Shown here: in pieces, positions 16,637 through 26,112 of the stretch
Layout: every line of letters begins with the position of its first letter
Numbering within the stretch: position 1 is the first letter of the stretch
Assembly (NCBI RefSeq): GCF_900086985.1
Contig: NZ_LT593974.1
Location: 1,984,001-2,048,000, forward strand
Length of the DNA stretch: 64,000 nucleotides
Source of the DNA: Halomonas sp. HL-93
GTDB taxonomy: Bacteria > Pseudomonadota > Gammaproteobacteria > Pseudomonadales > Halomonadaceae
Direction of reading: 5' to 3'
Made by a program: the position numbers and the translations under genes
Notes under the pieces: model-generated
Databases searched by the model: none
The model's input: only the letters and a program-made list of their open reading frames with translations
Told to the model about the DNA's origin: nothing

Positions 16637-19384
16637 GTGAGTACACGTTTCTTGCACCATTTTTTTGAACCCCGCACGCTTGCCGTCATCGGCGCGTCAG
16701 AGAACCCGGCCTCGCTTGGGGGCTTGGTCCTTCGCAATATCCATGAAGGCGGGTTCAAGGGGCAGCGTTGGGCGGTGAACCTGAAAGGTTATGATCAGGT
16801 CTTCGGCGACCCCTGTGTCAAGCGCATTGAAGACTTGCCTGAGGTGCCCGACCTCGCCGTTATCTGCTCACCCATTGAAGGCGTGCCCAAATTAATCCAT
16901 CAATTAGGCAAGTTTGGCGTAAAAGCGGCATTGGTGCTGTCCGGCGGCGCTTATCTGGACCGCGACAAGGGCAATAAAGGGTCGATTCGCGAGCGCATGC
17001 TGAGTGCCGCCCGGGAATCAGGCATCCGCGTTCTAGGCCCTGAATGCATGGGCCTTATCGTGCCGGCCAAAAAACTTAACGCGTCGTATGCCAGCCAACC
17101 CGTCAAGGCAGGCCGTGTGGCCTACCTAGGCCAGTCGGGCATGCTGGCCAACGCCATGATTGATTGGGCCGCAGGGCGCGATGTGGGGTTTTCACACCTG
17201 ATTACCGTGGGTGACAGCGTTGATGTGCTGCTGCCGGATCTAATCGATTACGTAAATCAATTCTCGCCAGCGCAGGCAATATTGCTCCACCTTGAACGAA
17301 TATCCGATGCACAGCATTTCATGACGGCGGTGCGTGATGCCTCCCGCAACCGACTAGTGCTGGCAATCAAAAGCGGCCGAACCTTTGCTTCGGATATTTC
17401 CGGCATGGCACCGACACCAGGTATTGCCAATCGCGACGTGGTGTTTGACGCGGCTTTTTCTCGCGCGGGCGTGGTGCGCGTAAACGACTCCGACGAGCTA
17501 CTAGACGCCTTGGAAACGCTTTCGCGCATGAAGCCGCTTCGTGGCGACCGTTTGGCGGTGGTATCCAACGGATTGGGCCCTGCCATGCTCGCCATCGATA
17601 AACTGGTGAGTGCCGGGGGCAAGCTCGCTGAGTTTAGCGAAGAAACACAGCAGGCATTGCATCAAAGTCAGGTAGATGTCAGCAAACCCGGGGAGAACCC
17701 CGTCGATTTAGGCGGCAATGCCACACCCGAACGGTTTGTCGAAGCGCTGCGCATTGTGGCCGCTGATGCCAATGTGGACGCAGTGCTCGTGGTGCATGCG
17801 CCAACACGGCTCGCGCCCTCGCTGGTGACTGCACAGGCATTGATTGCTAATCGTAAAGCGTTTCGTCGTAACCTGTTGACCAGTTGGATGGGCCTGAAAG
17901 AAGCATTGAACGCCCGCCACGAATGCAATCTGGCGGGCATTCCTACTTATATTTCGCCCGAAAAGGCGGTGAAAGCCTTTATGCACATGGTGGACTATCA
18001 GCGAGTTCAGCAGTTGCTTCAGGAAACGCCTCCCAGCCTGCCGTTTTCTACCAGCGCCGAGATTCGCGCCCAGTGTCGAACGTTAATCAGCGAGGCCAAA
18101 GCACAAGGGCGCCAGACGTTAAGCCACTCTGAAACCGCGCAGGTGCTTGAAGCGTATGGCATACCCGCGGCGACTAGCTATTACATAACCAGTGCGGAGC
18201 AGGCGCTTGAGGTTGCCGCTCAAATTGAAGGACCAAAAGCATTGAAGGTCGTTCATGAGGGAAATTGCCGACCTTATCGTTATCGCAAGCACCCGCATAA
18301 AATATCGGCAGGACTGCTGCAGGATCTTGAAACGCCCGAGCAGGTGGCGGATGGCGTACGTAGATTAGGCGAAAAGGTCAATGAAAAACTGCCTGAGTAT
18401 GCGATTCATGAATACTGTTTGCAGCCCATGCAACGCGGCAAACATTCCATGCAGGTGTGCGCGGGTATTACCCGGGACCCGGTATTTGGCCCGCTGATTG
18501 TATTCGGCATCGGTGGCTATAAAGTCAATGTCCTCGCCGACCGGCAAGTCGCGTTACCACCACTCAACATGAGCTTGGCAGCGGATGTGGTCAATCGAAC
18601 CCACGCCGCGTCCTTGATACGCGAACACTCATCAGACCCCGATCGGGATACCCAGCACTTATGCCAACTGCTGGTGAAGCTGTCGCAAATGGCCTCGGAT
18701 TTGGGCGAGCTGCGCGGACTTGAGCTGAACCCGCTGTTGCTCAACCGCGACGGCATGCTAGCCGTGGATTTTGCCATGGATCTCGGGCCTCCAGCCCGTT
18801 TCGCGATCATGCCTTACCCTGAAGAGCTGCGAGAATGGGTGACGCTGAAAAACGGCTGGCAGGTCGAGGTGCGGCCCATTCGTGCCGAAGACGCGCCGTT
18901 GATCACTAACTTTCACCGGCAACTGTCGGAAGAAAGCATTCGTTTTCGCTACTTTCATAACAAATCAAACTTAACCCAGCGCGACCTCTCGGTGTTGTCG
19001 CATATCAATTACGACCGACAAATGGCGTTCATTGCCGAACATCAGCGTGATGATGGCAGTAAAGAAATGCTCGGGGTGGTGCGCGTCTGGAATGATCCGG
19101 ATAACATCCGCACAGAATTTTCGGTCATCATTCGCGACGACCTGCAAGGGCTGGGAATTGGCAGTTTGTTAATGAAGAAAATGATCGATTACTGCACTCA
19201 CATTGGCACACTGGAAATGGTGGGTAAGATCATGCCGGATAATCACCCCATGCGGGCATTGATGAAGCACTTAGGCTTTACTTGTCGTTACAACATGGAA
19301 GAGCAGGTGATCGATGCCACCATGCGGCTCAACGAGCCTGAAAGTGAATGGCAGCGTCACCGGCTTGAAAGCCTGCCGGACTAG
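16637..19384 (+). CDS. Pat-like acetyltransferase: NDP-forming acyl-CoA synthetase domain fused to GNAT
   Basis: 915 residues. Order: CoA-binding Rossmann domain (FEPRTLAVIGASENPASLGG), succinyl-CoA-ligase-like domains (YLGQSGMLANAMIDWA, KSGRT), an ATP-grasp domain in the middle, and a C-terminal GNAT domain from about residue 730 (RPIRAEDAPLI, IRFRYF, the acetyl-CoA loop DDLQGLGIGSLLM). This is the architecture of PatZ/YfiQ protein lysine acetyltransferases, which in other bacteria acetylate acetyl-CoA synthetase. The start is GTG 16637, because AGGAGAGG ends 5 bases upstream. It is divergent from the HDAC-like gene. Confidence 0.92.
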   Translation: MSTRFLHHFFEPRTLAVIGASENPASLGGLVLRNIHEGGFKGQRWAVNLKGYDQVFGDPCVKRIEDLPEVPDLAVICSPIEGVPKLIHQLGKFGVKAALVLSGGAYLDRDKGNKGSIRERMLSAARESGIRVLGPECMGLIVPAKKLNASYASQPVKAGRVAYLGQSGMLANAMIDWAAGRDVGFSHLITVGDSVDVLLPDLIDYVNQFSPAQAILLHLERISDAQHFMTAVRDASRNRLVLAIKSGRTFASDISGMAPTPGIANRDVVFDAAFSRAGVVRVNDSDELLDALETLSRMKPLRGDRLAVVSNGLGPAMLAIDKLVSAGGKLAEFSEETQQALHQSQVDVSKPGENPVDLGGNATPERFVEALRIVAADANVDAVLVVHAPTRLAPSLVTAQALIANRKAFRRNLLTSWMGLKEALNARHECNLAGIPTYISPEKAVKAFMHMVDYQRVQQLLQETPPSLPFSTSAEIRAQCRTLISEAKAQGRQTLSHSETAQVLEAYGIPAATSYYITSAEQALEVAAQIEGPKALKVVHEGNCRPYRYRKHPHKISAGLLQDLETPEQVADGVRRLGEKVNEKLPEYAIHEYCLQPMQRGKHSMQVCAGITRDPVFGPLIVFGIGGYKVNVLADRQVALPPLNMSLAADVVNRTHAASLIREHSSDPDRDTQHLCQLLVKLSQMASDLGELRGLELNPLLLNRDGMLAVDFAMDLGPPARFAIMPYPEELREWVTLKNGWQVEVRPIRAEDAPLITNFHRQLSEESIRFRYFHNKSNLTQRDLSVLSHINYDRQMAFIAEHQRDDGSKEMLGVVRVWNDPDNIRTEFSVIIRDDLQGLGIGSLLMKKMIDYCTHIGTLEMVGKIMPDNHPMRALMKHLGFTCRYNMEEQVIDATMRLNEPESEWQRHRLESLPD

Positions 19385-19456
19385 AGGGACGCCAAGCTCG
19401 ATTAAGTTCATGGCTAGCCCACCACCTTGGGCCAGCCACAGCTCTGGGAATGCCCC

Positions 19457-20101
19457 CTAGGGAGCCATGCGAAAATAGCTCCACTCGCCACCATCACGCC
19501 GCTCATAGCGAATACGATCATGTAAGCGGCTGGGTTGCCCCTGCCAAAACTCGATCATATCAGGGTTAACGCGATAGCCACCCCAGTGAATGGGGCGAGG
19601 AATAGTTTGCCCTTCATATGCTTGTTCGAAGCGTTTTTGGCGCTCTTCAATCCAGTTGCGGTCGGGTATGACGACGCTTTGGGTCGCAATCCAGGCGCCT
19701 AACTGGCTACCACGTGGACGGCTAGCAAAGTATTCGTCGGACTCTTCCGCCGCCACCTGTTCAACGGCCCCTTCAATTCGCACCTGACGGGAGATCGATG
19801 GCCACCAGAAGGTAAGGGCAGCGTAGGGCACATTACTGAGTTCGCTGCCTTTGTGGCTGTGGTAGTTGGTGAAAAATACCATGCCGCGTTGGTCGAACCC
19901 TTTTAGTAAAACGACGCGCGCGTGGGGCCTCCCTTGGCTGTCAACACTAGCGAGCGTCATGGCGTTGCTGTCTCTTCCTTCCTGCTCAATCGCCAGGGTG
20001 AACCATTCATCAAACAACACCAGGGGATCGTCGGGGGCATGCGCTTCATCGAGTCGACCACCTTCATAATCACGCCTGATATCCGCTATGTCGCGTGCCA
20101 T
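19457..20101 (-). CDS. pdxH: Pyridoxamine 5'-phosphate oxidase
   Basis: 214 residues, FMN-dependent oxidation of PNP and PMP to pyridoxal phosphate. Family sequence runs throughout: MTLASVDSQGRPHARVVLLK, GMVFFTNYHSHKG, SRPRGSQLGAWIATQS, WGGYRV and the C-terminal EFWQGQPSRLHDRIRYER. ATG 20101 is chosen since GGAGAG precedes it closely; ATG 20116 is the alternative. It is last in a leftward run with wrbA and a DUF2069 gene, though 50 bp separate it from them. Confidence 0.95.
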   Translation of the reverse strand: MARDIADIRRDYEGGRLDEAHAPDDPLVLFDEWFTLAIEQEGRDSNAMTLASVDSQGRPHARVVLLKGFDQRGMVFFTNYHSHKGSELSNVPYAALTFWWPSISRQVRIEGAVEQVAAEESDEYFASRPRGSQLGAWIATQSVVIPDRNWIEERQKRFEQAYEGQTIPRPIHWGGYRVNPDMIEFWQGQPSRLHDRIRYERRDGGEWSYFRMAP

Positions 20102-20152
20102 TGCTATGCTCTCCATCAAAAAATGTCGTTGTAGTGAATAATAAGAGGATTT

Positions 20153-21177
<1,025 letters not shown>

Positions 21178-21189
21178 CTAGGTATTCCC

Positions 21190-21660
21190 TTAGGGTACCA
21201 GAGCGATGCGGGCAGCGGGTAATGGCGAAAACAGGCTTTGAGCATTGGATAGGCGTTGATAGACCCAGGCGCGTTTGCCGTCGGCCAGTTGCTTTTCTTT
21301 CCGTTCATAGCGAATACCCAATCGTTCGTAGCGATCAAGGCGTGCTAGCTGATCAGCGGTAACGCGCAAGCGTAAACCATGAACATGGCTATCAGGTTTG
21401 GGCGATAAATCCAGGCCATTACGTTGATAGCCCTCAAGCGTGGCTTCTTCGGGGTGTCCTGAGTCGCCCATTACAACCCATCGGACGGGGGCATAACGCA
21501 AGGTGCCATATACAAATACGTAGTGTGTACGCTGCTCAACATCCGCAAGATCGTCAGGCCGCTCATAGAACCAAGGGCTAAGCATGGTCAGCCAAAGCCA
21601 TCCTGCAAGGCCCAGCACCAGTATTGCACACAACGCGAGCAGGCGTTTGACCCAAGCCAT
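21190..21660 (-). CDS. Gamma-glutamylcyclotransferase-like (AIG2) protein with membrane anchor
   Basis: 156 residues. One N-terminal hydrophobic helix (RLLALCAILVLGLAGWLWL) is followed by the GGCT/AIG2 fold, marked by HYVFVYGTLRYAPVRW and LDRYERLGIRYERKE, with the expected acidic residue in that second segment. Members cleave gamma-glutamyl amines or peptides; here the anchor would place the domain in the periplasm. AAGGGG precedes the ATG. It is 24 bp upstream of wrbA and may share its transcript. The substrate is unknown. Confidence 0.75.
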   Translation of the reverse strand: MAWVKRLLALCAILVLGLAGWLWLTMLSPWFYERPDDLADVEQRTHYVFVYGTLRYAPVRWVVMGDSGHPEEATLEGYQRNGLDLSPKPDSHVHGLRLRVTADQLARLDRYERLGIRYERKEKQLADGKRAWVYQRLSNAQSLFSPLPAARIALVP

Positions 21661-21792
21661 GGTGTCCCCTTATGCGGCTAGCAAACGCATTAGAGTGGCG
21701 TGCCTCTGCGTGGAAGACAAGCGTAACAAGACGCTTAAGCAATCGATATGGGTTTGATAGGATGAGAGCCACAGCCTATCGGAGAGCCTGCC

Positions 21793-22386
21793 ATGAATCA
21801 GCCACTTCATGATGAGATGGATTTTCGAGCGTTTGTAGGCGATGTTAAGCCGCTTCCACAAAAAAATCGGGCAAATACGGCCACTGCGCGTAAGCGACCT
21901 TCTGAAGCACAGCTGGCAAGACGCGAATGTGCCGAAGCGGAAATTGATGAGCGGCATAATTTTCTGTCCGATGACTTTGTCGACCTGATACCGCCTTTTG
22001 ACCCCATTGTGTTCCGCCGTGAAGGGATTCAGCAGGGCGTCGTCGATAAACTCAAGCACGGCGGCTACCCGGTTCAGGCACAGCTTCACTTGATTAGGCG
22101 GCCGCTGGCCGAATGCAGAGGACTGGTGTTTCCCTTTATCCAGGATGCTTACGCTCACGACCTACGTTCGGTATTAATTGTTCATGGGCGAGGGCGGGAA
22201 ATCGACAGCCCGGCCAATGTACTGCGCTCCTATATTGCCAAGTGGCTTATCCAGTTTGACGAAGTGCAGGCCTACATCTCCGCTCAGCCCTCTGACGGCG
22301 GGCTAGGCGCCACTTGGGTAATGTTGCGCAAAAGCGACCGAGCGAAAGCCAATAACCGTGAACGGCAGCAGAAACGGCGTGGTTAG
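21793..22386 (+). CDS. smrA: Smr-domain DNA endonuclease SmrA
   Basis: 197 residues. A basic N-terminal extension is followed by the Smr domain: QLHLIRRPLAECRGLVFPFI, SVLIVHGRGREI, and SYIAKWLIQF with a late AQPSDGGLGATWVML. In E. coli and relatives SmrA nicks DNA; the Smr fold is also used in MutS2 and in ribosome rescue. GGAGAG sits 7 bases before the ATG. It is monocistronic and ends in a strong terminator. Confidence 0.87.
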   Translation: MNQPLHDEMDFRAFVGDVKPLPQKNRANTATARKRPSEAQLARRECAEAEIDERHNFLSDDFVDLIPPFDPIVFRREGIQQGVVDKLKHGGYPVQAQLHLIRRPLAECRGLVFPFIQDAYAHDLRSVLIVHGRGREIDSPANVLRSYIAKWLIQFDEVQAYISAQPSDGGLGATWVMLRKSDRAKANNRERQQKRRG

Positions 22387-22406
22387 TGATGTGTCAGCAA
22401 CAACGC

Positions 22407-22434
22407 AAAGGGGCAGCCGTGCGGCTGCCCCTTT
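22407..22434 (+). terminator. Bidirectional terminator between smrA and the DUF934 gene
   Basis: A 12-bp perfect stem (AAAGGGGCAGCC / GGCTGCCCCTTT) with a GTGC loop and a following T. It lies between convergent genes and has A/T flanks on both sides. Confidence 0.85.
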
Positions 22435-22461
22435 TATACCGCTTGACCGCTGACACGCTAT

Positions 22462-23004
22462 CTATTGGTCAGCGTTTAAGCGTTTTTCAAACAGTGCCTG
22501 GCGTTCTTCTACATCTGTCTGGTAACGCACGCTGAAAAAACTCAGCGCCCGCAGGGCATCCTCGGGATGCTGGTCATCACGCAACGCCATGGCGGTAAAG
22601 CCACAGCGGCGCATGTACTCCAGTTGATCGACCAGTACATCGCCCACTGCACGCACTTCACCCTGATAGCCGAAGCGCTCGCGCAACAGCCGGGCAAGCG
22701 TATATCCACGCCCGTCGGTAAACGCCGGAAAGTCAATCGCAATTGCCGGGGCCGAACCGATCTCTTCGGCCAGGGCAGCGGTCAGCTCGCAATCGCTTGG
22801 CAGCAGTGGTGCCAGCTCGGTGTCTTCCTGGTTGGCTTTCCACAGTGCAACCGGTACGAAGGCAGGGCGATGCTCGGGGAGTGCCTCCGTATCGTAGGAC
22901 ACGCACCAGGCGTTTTCCGCCGCCAGTTCGCCATCGGCGATCAAGTGATCGGCATGAACCGGCGCCAGTTCAACCGCGTCGGCCTGGTTATCTTTAGGCG
23001 GCAT
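22462..23004 (-). CDS. DUF934 protein, sulfite reductase partner
   Basis: 180 residues of the DUF934 family: IDFPAFTDGRGYTLARLLRE, then VRAVGDVLVDQLEYMRRCGF and LSFFSVRYQ. These proteins are nearly always next to a ferredoxin-type or hemoprotein sulfite reductase gene and are needed for assimilation in some species, but the exact role is unclear. ATG 23004 follows AAGGAG by 7 bases; the gene overlaps the reductase stop by 11 bp, so the two are co-translated. Confidence 0.88.
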   Translation of the reverse strand: MPPKDNQADAVELAPVHADHLIADGELAAENAWCVSYDTEALPEHRPAFVPVALWKANQEDTELAPLLPSDCELTAALAEEIGSAPAIAIDFPAFTDGRGYTLARLLRERFGYQGEVRAVGDVLVDQLEYMRRCGFTAMALRDDQHPEDALRALSFFSVRYQTDVEERQALFEKRLNADQ

Positions 23005-24649
23005 ACACACGCTCCTTAAAGGGTTTCAGTCCAATGCGACGATAGGTATCCAGGAAGCGCTCATCTTCATGGCGCTGCGCGACGTAGACCTCCAATACTT
23101 TTTCGACGACACCGGGAACGTCTTCACGGAAGAAGGAAGGGCCAAGAATCTTGCCCAACGAGGCGTCATCCGTCGAGTTGCCGCCAATGGATACCTGGTA
23201 GTACTCCTCCCCCTTTTTATCAACGCCGAGGATGCCGATATGGCCCACATGGTGGTGACCGCAGGCATTCATGCACCCGGAGATATTCAGATCCAGCGGG
23301 CCCAGGTCGTAAAGAAAATCGAGGTCTTCAAAGCGCTCCTGCAATGCCTGTGCGATGGGGATCGAGACGGCATTGGCCAGGCTGCAGTAGTCGCCGCCAG
23401 GGCAGCAGATGATATCGTTGAGCGTGCCCACCGTCGGGTTGGCCATGCCCAGCGCATCAAGCTCCTGCCAGAGCGCTTCCATCTCATCCACCGGGACGTC
23501 AGAAAGCACCAGGTTCTGCTCATGGGTAACGCGGACTTCACCGAAGCTGTAGCGGTCGGCAAGGTCGGCGATGGCGTCCATTTGGTCAGCCGTCACGTCG
23601 CCGGGAGCATGCTCGCGGCGTTTGAGAGACAGCGTGACGGCTTTATAGCCGTATACCTTGTGGTCGGTCACGTTATTGGTCACGAAGCGTGCAAAGCCAC
23701 GGTTTTCCTGGCGAAGGCGCTCATAATCGGCCACCGCGGTTTTATCTACCGCGCGACGTTCCGGCTCGGGGAAGTGGCTCTTCGCTGCCTCGACGGCGGC
23801 AGCATTGAGTGTCTGAGGGCCGTCTTTCAGATGCGCCCATTCTTCCTCGACGCGGCGACGGTACTCTTCGATGCCCAGTGCCTTGACCAGAATCTTGATC
23901 CGCGCCTTGAACTTGTTGTCGCGACGCCCGAACTGGTTGTAGACCCGCACGCACGCTTCCAGGTAGGTCAGCAGGTGCTGCCAGGGCAGGTCGTCGCGCA
24001 CCACATCGCCAATCATCGGCGTGCGACCAAGACCACCGCCGGCGAGGACTCTAACACGCAGTTCGCCAGCCTCGTTGTACCACAGCCGCAGACCGATATC
24101 GTGAACCTGGATGGCTGCGCGGTCCTGGGAAGCACCGCTGACGGCGATTTTGAACTTGCGTGGCAAATAGGCAAATTCAGGGTGTAGCGTCGACCATTGA
24201 CGAATCAGTTCGCACCAAGGGCGCGGATCTTCCACTTCATCATTGGCAATACCCGCAAACTGGTCGCTGGTGGTATTGCGAATGCAGTTGCCGCTGGTCT
24301 GGATCGCGTGCATCTGGACTTTCGCCAGATCCGCCAGAATGTCCGGCACATCTTCCAACGCAGGCCAGTTGAGCTGCAGGTTTTGGCGCGTGGTGAAGTG
24401 GCCGTAGCCGCGGTCGTAGCGGCGAGTAATGTCGCCCAACGCACGCAATTGATGGCCAGCCAACATGCCGTATGGAATCGCGATGCGCAGCATCGGCGCA
24501 TGTCGTTGGATATAGAGCCCATTCTGCAAACGCAGTGGACGAAATTCTTCCTCTCCCAAACGCCCGGCGCGGTAGCGATCCATCTGATCGCGGAACTGAG
24601 CGACACGCTCATCTACCAGCGTTTGGTCATGAATATCATAACGGTACAT
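22994..24649 (-). CDS. cysI: Sulfite reductase hemoprotein (siroheme, 4Fe-4S)
   Basis: 551 residues with the twofold repeat of the nitrite/sulfite reductase superfamily. The first half has YGHFTTRQNLQLNWP and IQTSGNCIRNTTSDQFAGI; the C-terminal half holds the cluster ligands CCPGGDYC (C-x5-C) and GCMNACGHHHVG (C-x3-C). It reduces sulfite to sulfide for cysteine synthesis. No CysJ flavoprotein is nearby, so the electron donor is elsewhere or is a ferredoxin. DUF934 follows and overlaps by 11 bp. A nitrite reductase role is less likely given the partner. Confidence 0.9.
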   Translation of the reverse strand: MYRYDIHDQTLVDERVAQFRDQMDRYRAGRLGEEEFRPLRLQNGLYIQRHAPMLRIAIPYGMLAGHQLRALGDITRRYDRGYGHFTTRQNLQLNWPALEDVPDILADLAKVQMHAIQTSGNCIRNTTSDQFAGIANDEVEDPRPWCELIRQWSTLHPEFAYLPRKFKIAVSGASQDRAAIQVHDIGLRLWYNEAGELRVRVLAGGGLGRTPMIGDVVRDDLPWQHLLTYLEACVRVYNQFGRRDNKFKARIKILVKALGIEEYRRRVEEEWAHLKDGPQTLNAAAVEAAKSHFPEPERRAVDKTAVADYERLRQENRGFARFVTNNVTDHKVYGYKAVTLSLKRREHAPGDVTADQMDAIADLADRYSFGEVRVTHEQNLVLSDVPVDEMEALWQELDALGMANPTVGTLNDIICCPGGDYCSLANAVSIPIAQALQERFEDLDFLYDLGPLDLNISGCMNACGHHHVGHIGILGVDKKGEEYYQVSIGGNSTDDASLGKILGPSFFREDVPGVVEKVLEVYVAQRHEDERFLDTYRRIGLKPFKERVYAA

Positions 24650-24737
24650 GGGGCACGGTCCTGCTAAAGCGAAGTTGTCACGTTGAAACGGGACGAATCA
24701 GTGTCGCCACCATAACGCGGGCGTCATATTCTACAAA

Positions 24738-24765
24738 AGAATATATAATTATCTTTTTATCTCAA
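24738..24765 (-). promoter_or_regulatory. Possible promoter of the sulfite reductase operon
   Basis: Reading leftward: TTGAGA, 16 bases, TATTCT, in an AT-rich stretch about 90 bp before the cysI start. The -10 match is only fair. AT-rich sequence upstream would suit a CysB-type activator, but I cannot name a binding site. Confidence 0.35.
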
Positions 24766-24784
24766 AATGGTATTTGAAACAGTA

Positions 24785-26110
24785 TTACGCTAGCGACGAC
24801 GCCCATTGGCGGCGTTGCCATATCCAGAAAAAAGCGGCTGAGTTAATGATGCGATAAATAAGCTGCATTAGCCAAATCCCCAGTAGTCCATAGCCAAGTT
24901 CCAGCCCAGCCCACCAAGCTAGCGGTAAAAAAAGCAGCCACTGCATGCCCAGCGTCAACAGCATCACGGTTCGCTGAGCGCCAGCACCCATAAGCGCTTG
25001 CGCCAATACCAGCGCGGCCACATCTATCACCACCATCAAGCCAGTCAGTTGAAGTGGGAGCGTACCGAGCGTTATTAAAGCGGGGGCGTCAAAAAACACG
25101 CCAAGGACTTTGTCCGGCATCCACAACATGGGTAGCGCCAGGATTACCAGCAATAGCCCCGCCACCCACAGCGCGTCCAGTCCCCAGCGGTGCGCTTCCC
25201 ACTCGGCGTCTCGGCCAAGAGCTTCACCCACCAGACTCATAGCGGCGACACCTACGCCAACGCCGGGGAGTATGAGTAATAGTGATAGGTTGATCAATAC
25301 GTGCCCGACGGCAACGCTTGCCGTGCCGAGCTGACTCAATAGCCAGAAAAGCACGGCATAGCCTGCGGCAAACCAAAGCTGCTGGGCCGAGTGGGGCAAC
25401 GCCAGCCGGGCGGTGGTTCGCAATACTTGTTCGTCAGGTAACACTTTGCGCCACTGCGTAATATCACCTTGACGTGCGGTGACGCCTATCCACAGCACAA
25501 GCCCTACACATAGCGAAAGCGTTGTGGCCACGCCTGCACCGCGGGCCCCCAATTCGGGCAGTCCACCAAGGCCAAAAATCAATCCCGCACTAAGGGCCAC
25601 GTTAAGCAGGTGCACAACCACAATAATACGCAAATATAGGCGAGTGTACTGACGGCCATTCCAGTACCCACGAAAACAAAGGGTGAGCGCAATCGCCGCC
25701 AGTGACACCACGCGCCAGCGAAAATAGTCGACGGCCACGCTTTGCACTTCTGTGGTAGGTGACATCCATTGCATGAAGGTCGGCGCTAGCCACCATGCCA
25801 GTAACGCCAACACAGTGCCGATCACCAGGCCTACTAACAGACCCGCATAAAGTGGCTGAGATAGGCCTGAATGACCCGCGCCCAGGCGATGAGCAGTTTG
25901 GGATTGAACGCTTGAGGACAGGCCAAACACCAGCGCCGTCATCATGAACATGGCGTAACCGCCGAGCCCAACGCCCGCCAGGGCGGTTTCGCCTAAACGA
26001 CCCACCAGGGCGGCATCGACCAGATTGAGCATGCTCTGGGAAAGCATGCCCAGCATGATCGGCCAAGCCAGACGAACCACTTTGCCGTGGCGGCGTGCGA
26101 CATACGACAC
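24785..26110 (-). CDS. MATE-family efflux transporter (DinF-like)
   Basis: 441 residues with about 12 membrane helices in two similar halves. The first half opens RLAWPIMLGMLSQSMLNLVD followed by ALVGRLGETALAGVGLG, the MATE signature; a similar block recurs in the middle (ALPHSAQQLWFAAGYAV). Members export cationic drugs or metabolites against Na+ or H+. The start is GTG, two bases after the metH stop, so it is translated by coupling to metH. The substrate is unknown; Na+ coupling would suit a halophile. Confidence 0.87.
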   Translation of the reverse strand: MSYVARRHGKVVRLAWPIMLGMLSQSMLNLVDAALVGRLGETALAGVGLGGYAMFMMTALVFGLSSSVQSQTAHRLGAGHSGLSQPLYAGLLVGLVIGTVLALLAWWLAPTFMQWMSPTTEVQSVAVDYFRWRVVSLAAIALTLCFRGYWNGRQYTRLYLRIIVVVHLLNVALSAGLIFGLGGLPELGARGAGVATTLSLCVGLVLWIGVTARQGDITQWRKVLPDEQVLRTTARLALPHSAQQLWFAAGYAVLFWLLSQLGTASVAVGHVLINLSLLLILPGVGVGVAAMSLVGEALGRDAEWEAHRWGLDALWVAGLLLVILALPMLWMPDKVLGVFFDAPALITLGTLPLQLTGLMVVIDVAALVLAQALMGAGAQRTVMLLTLGMQWLLFLPLAWWAGLELGYGLLGIWLMQLIYRIINSAAFFWIWQRRQWASSLA

Positions 26111-26112
26111 GA

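Noticed and set aside
23069..24187. A 372-codon open frame antisense to the sulfite reductase gene
   Set aside because: Shadow of a GC-rich gene; the sense strand encodes a complete sulfite reductase with its cluster motifs.
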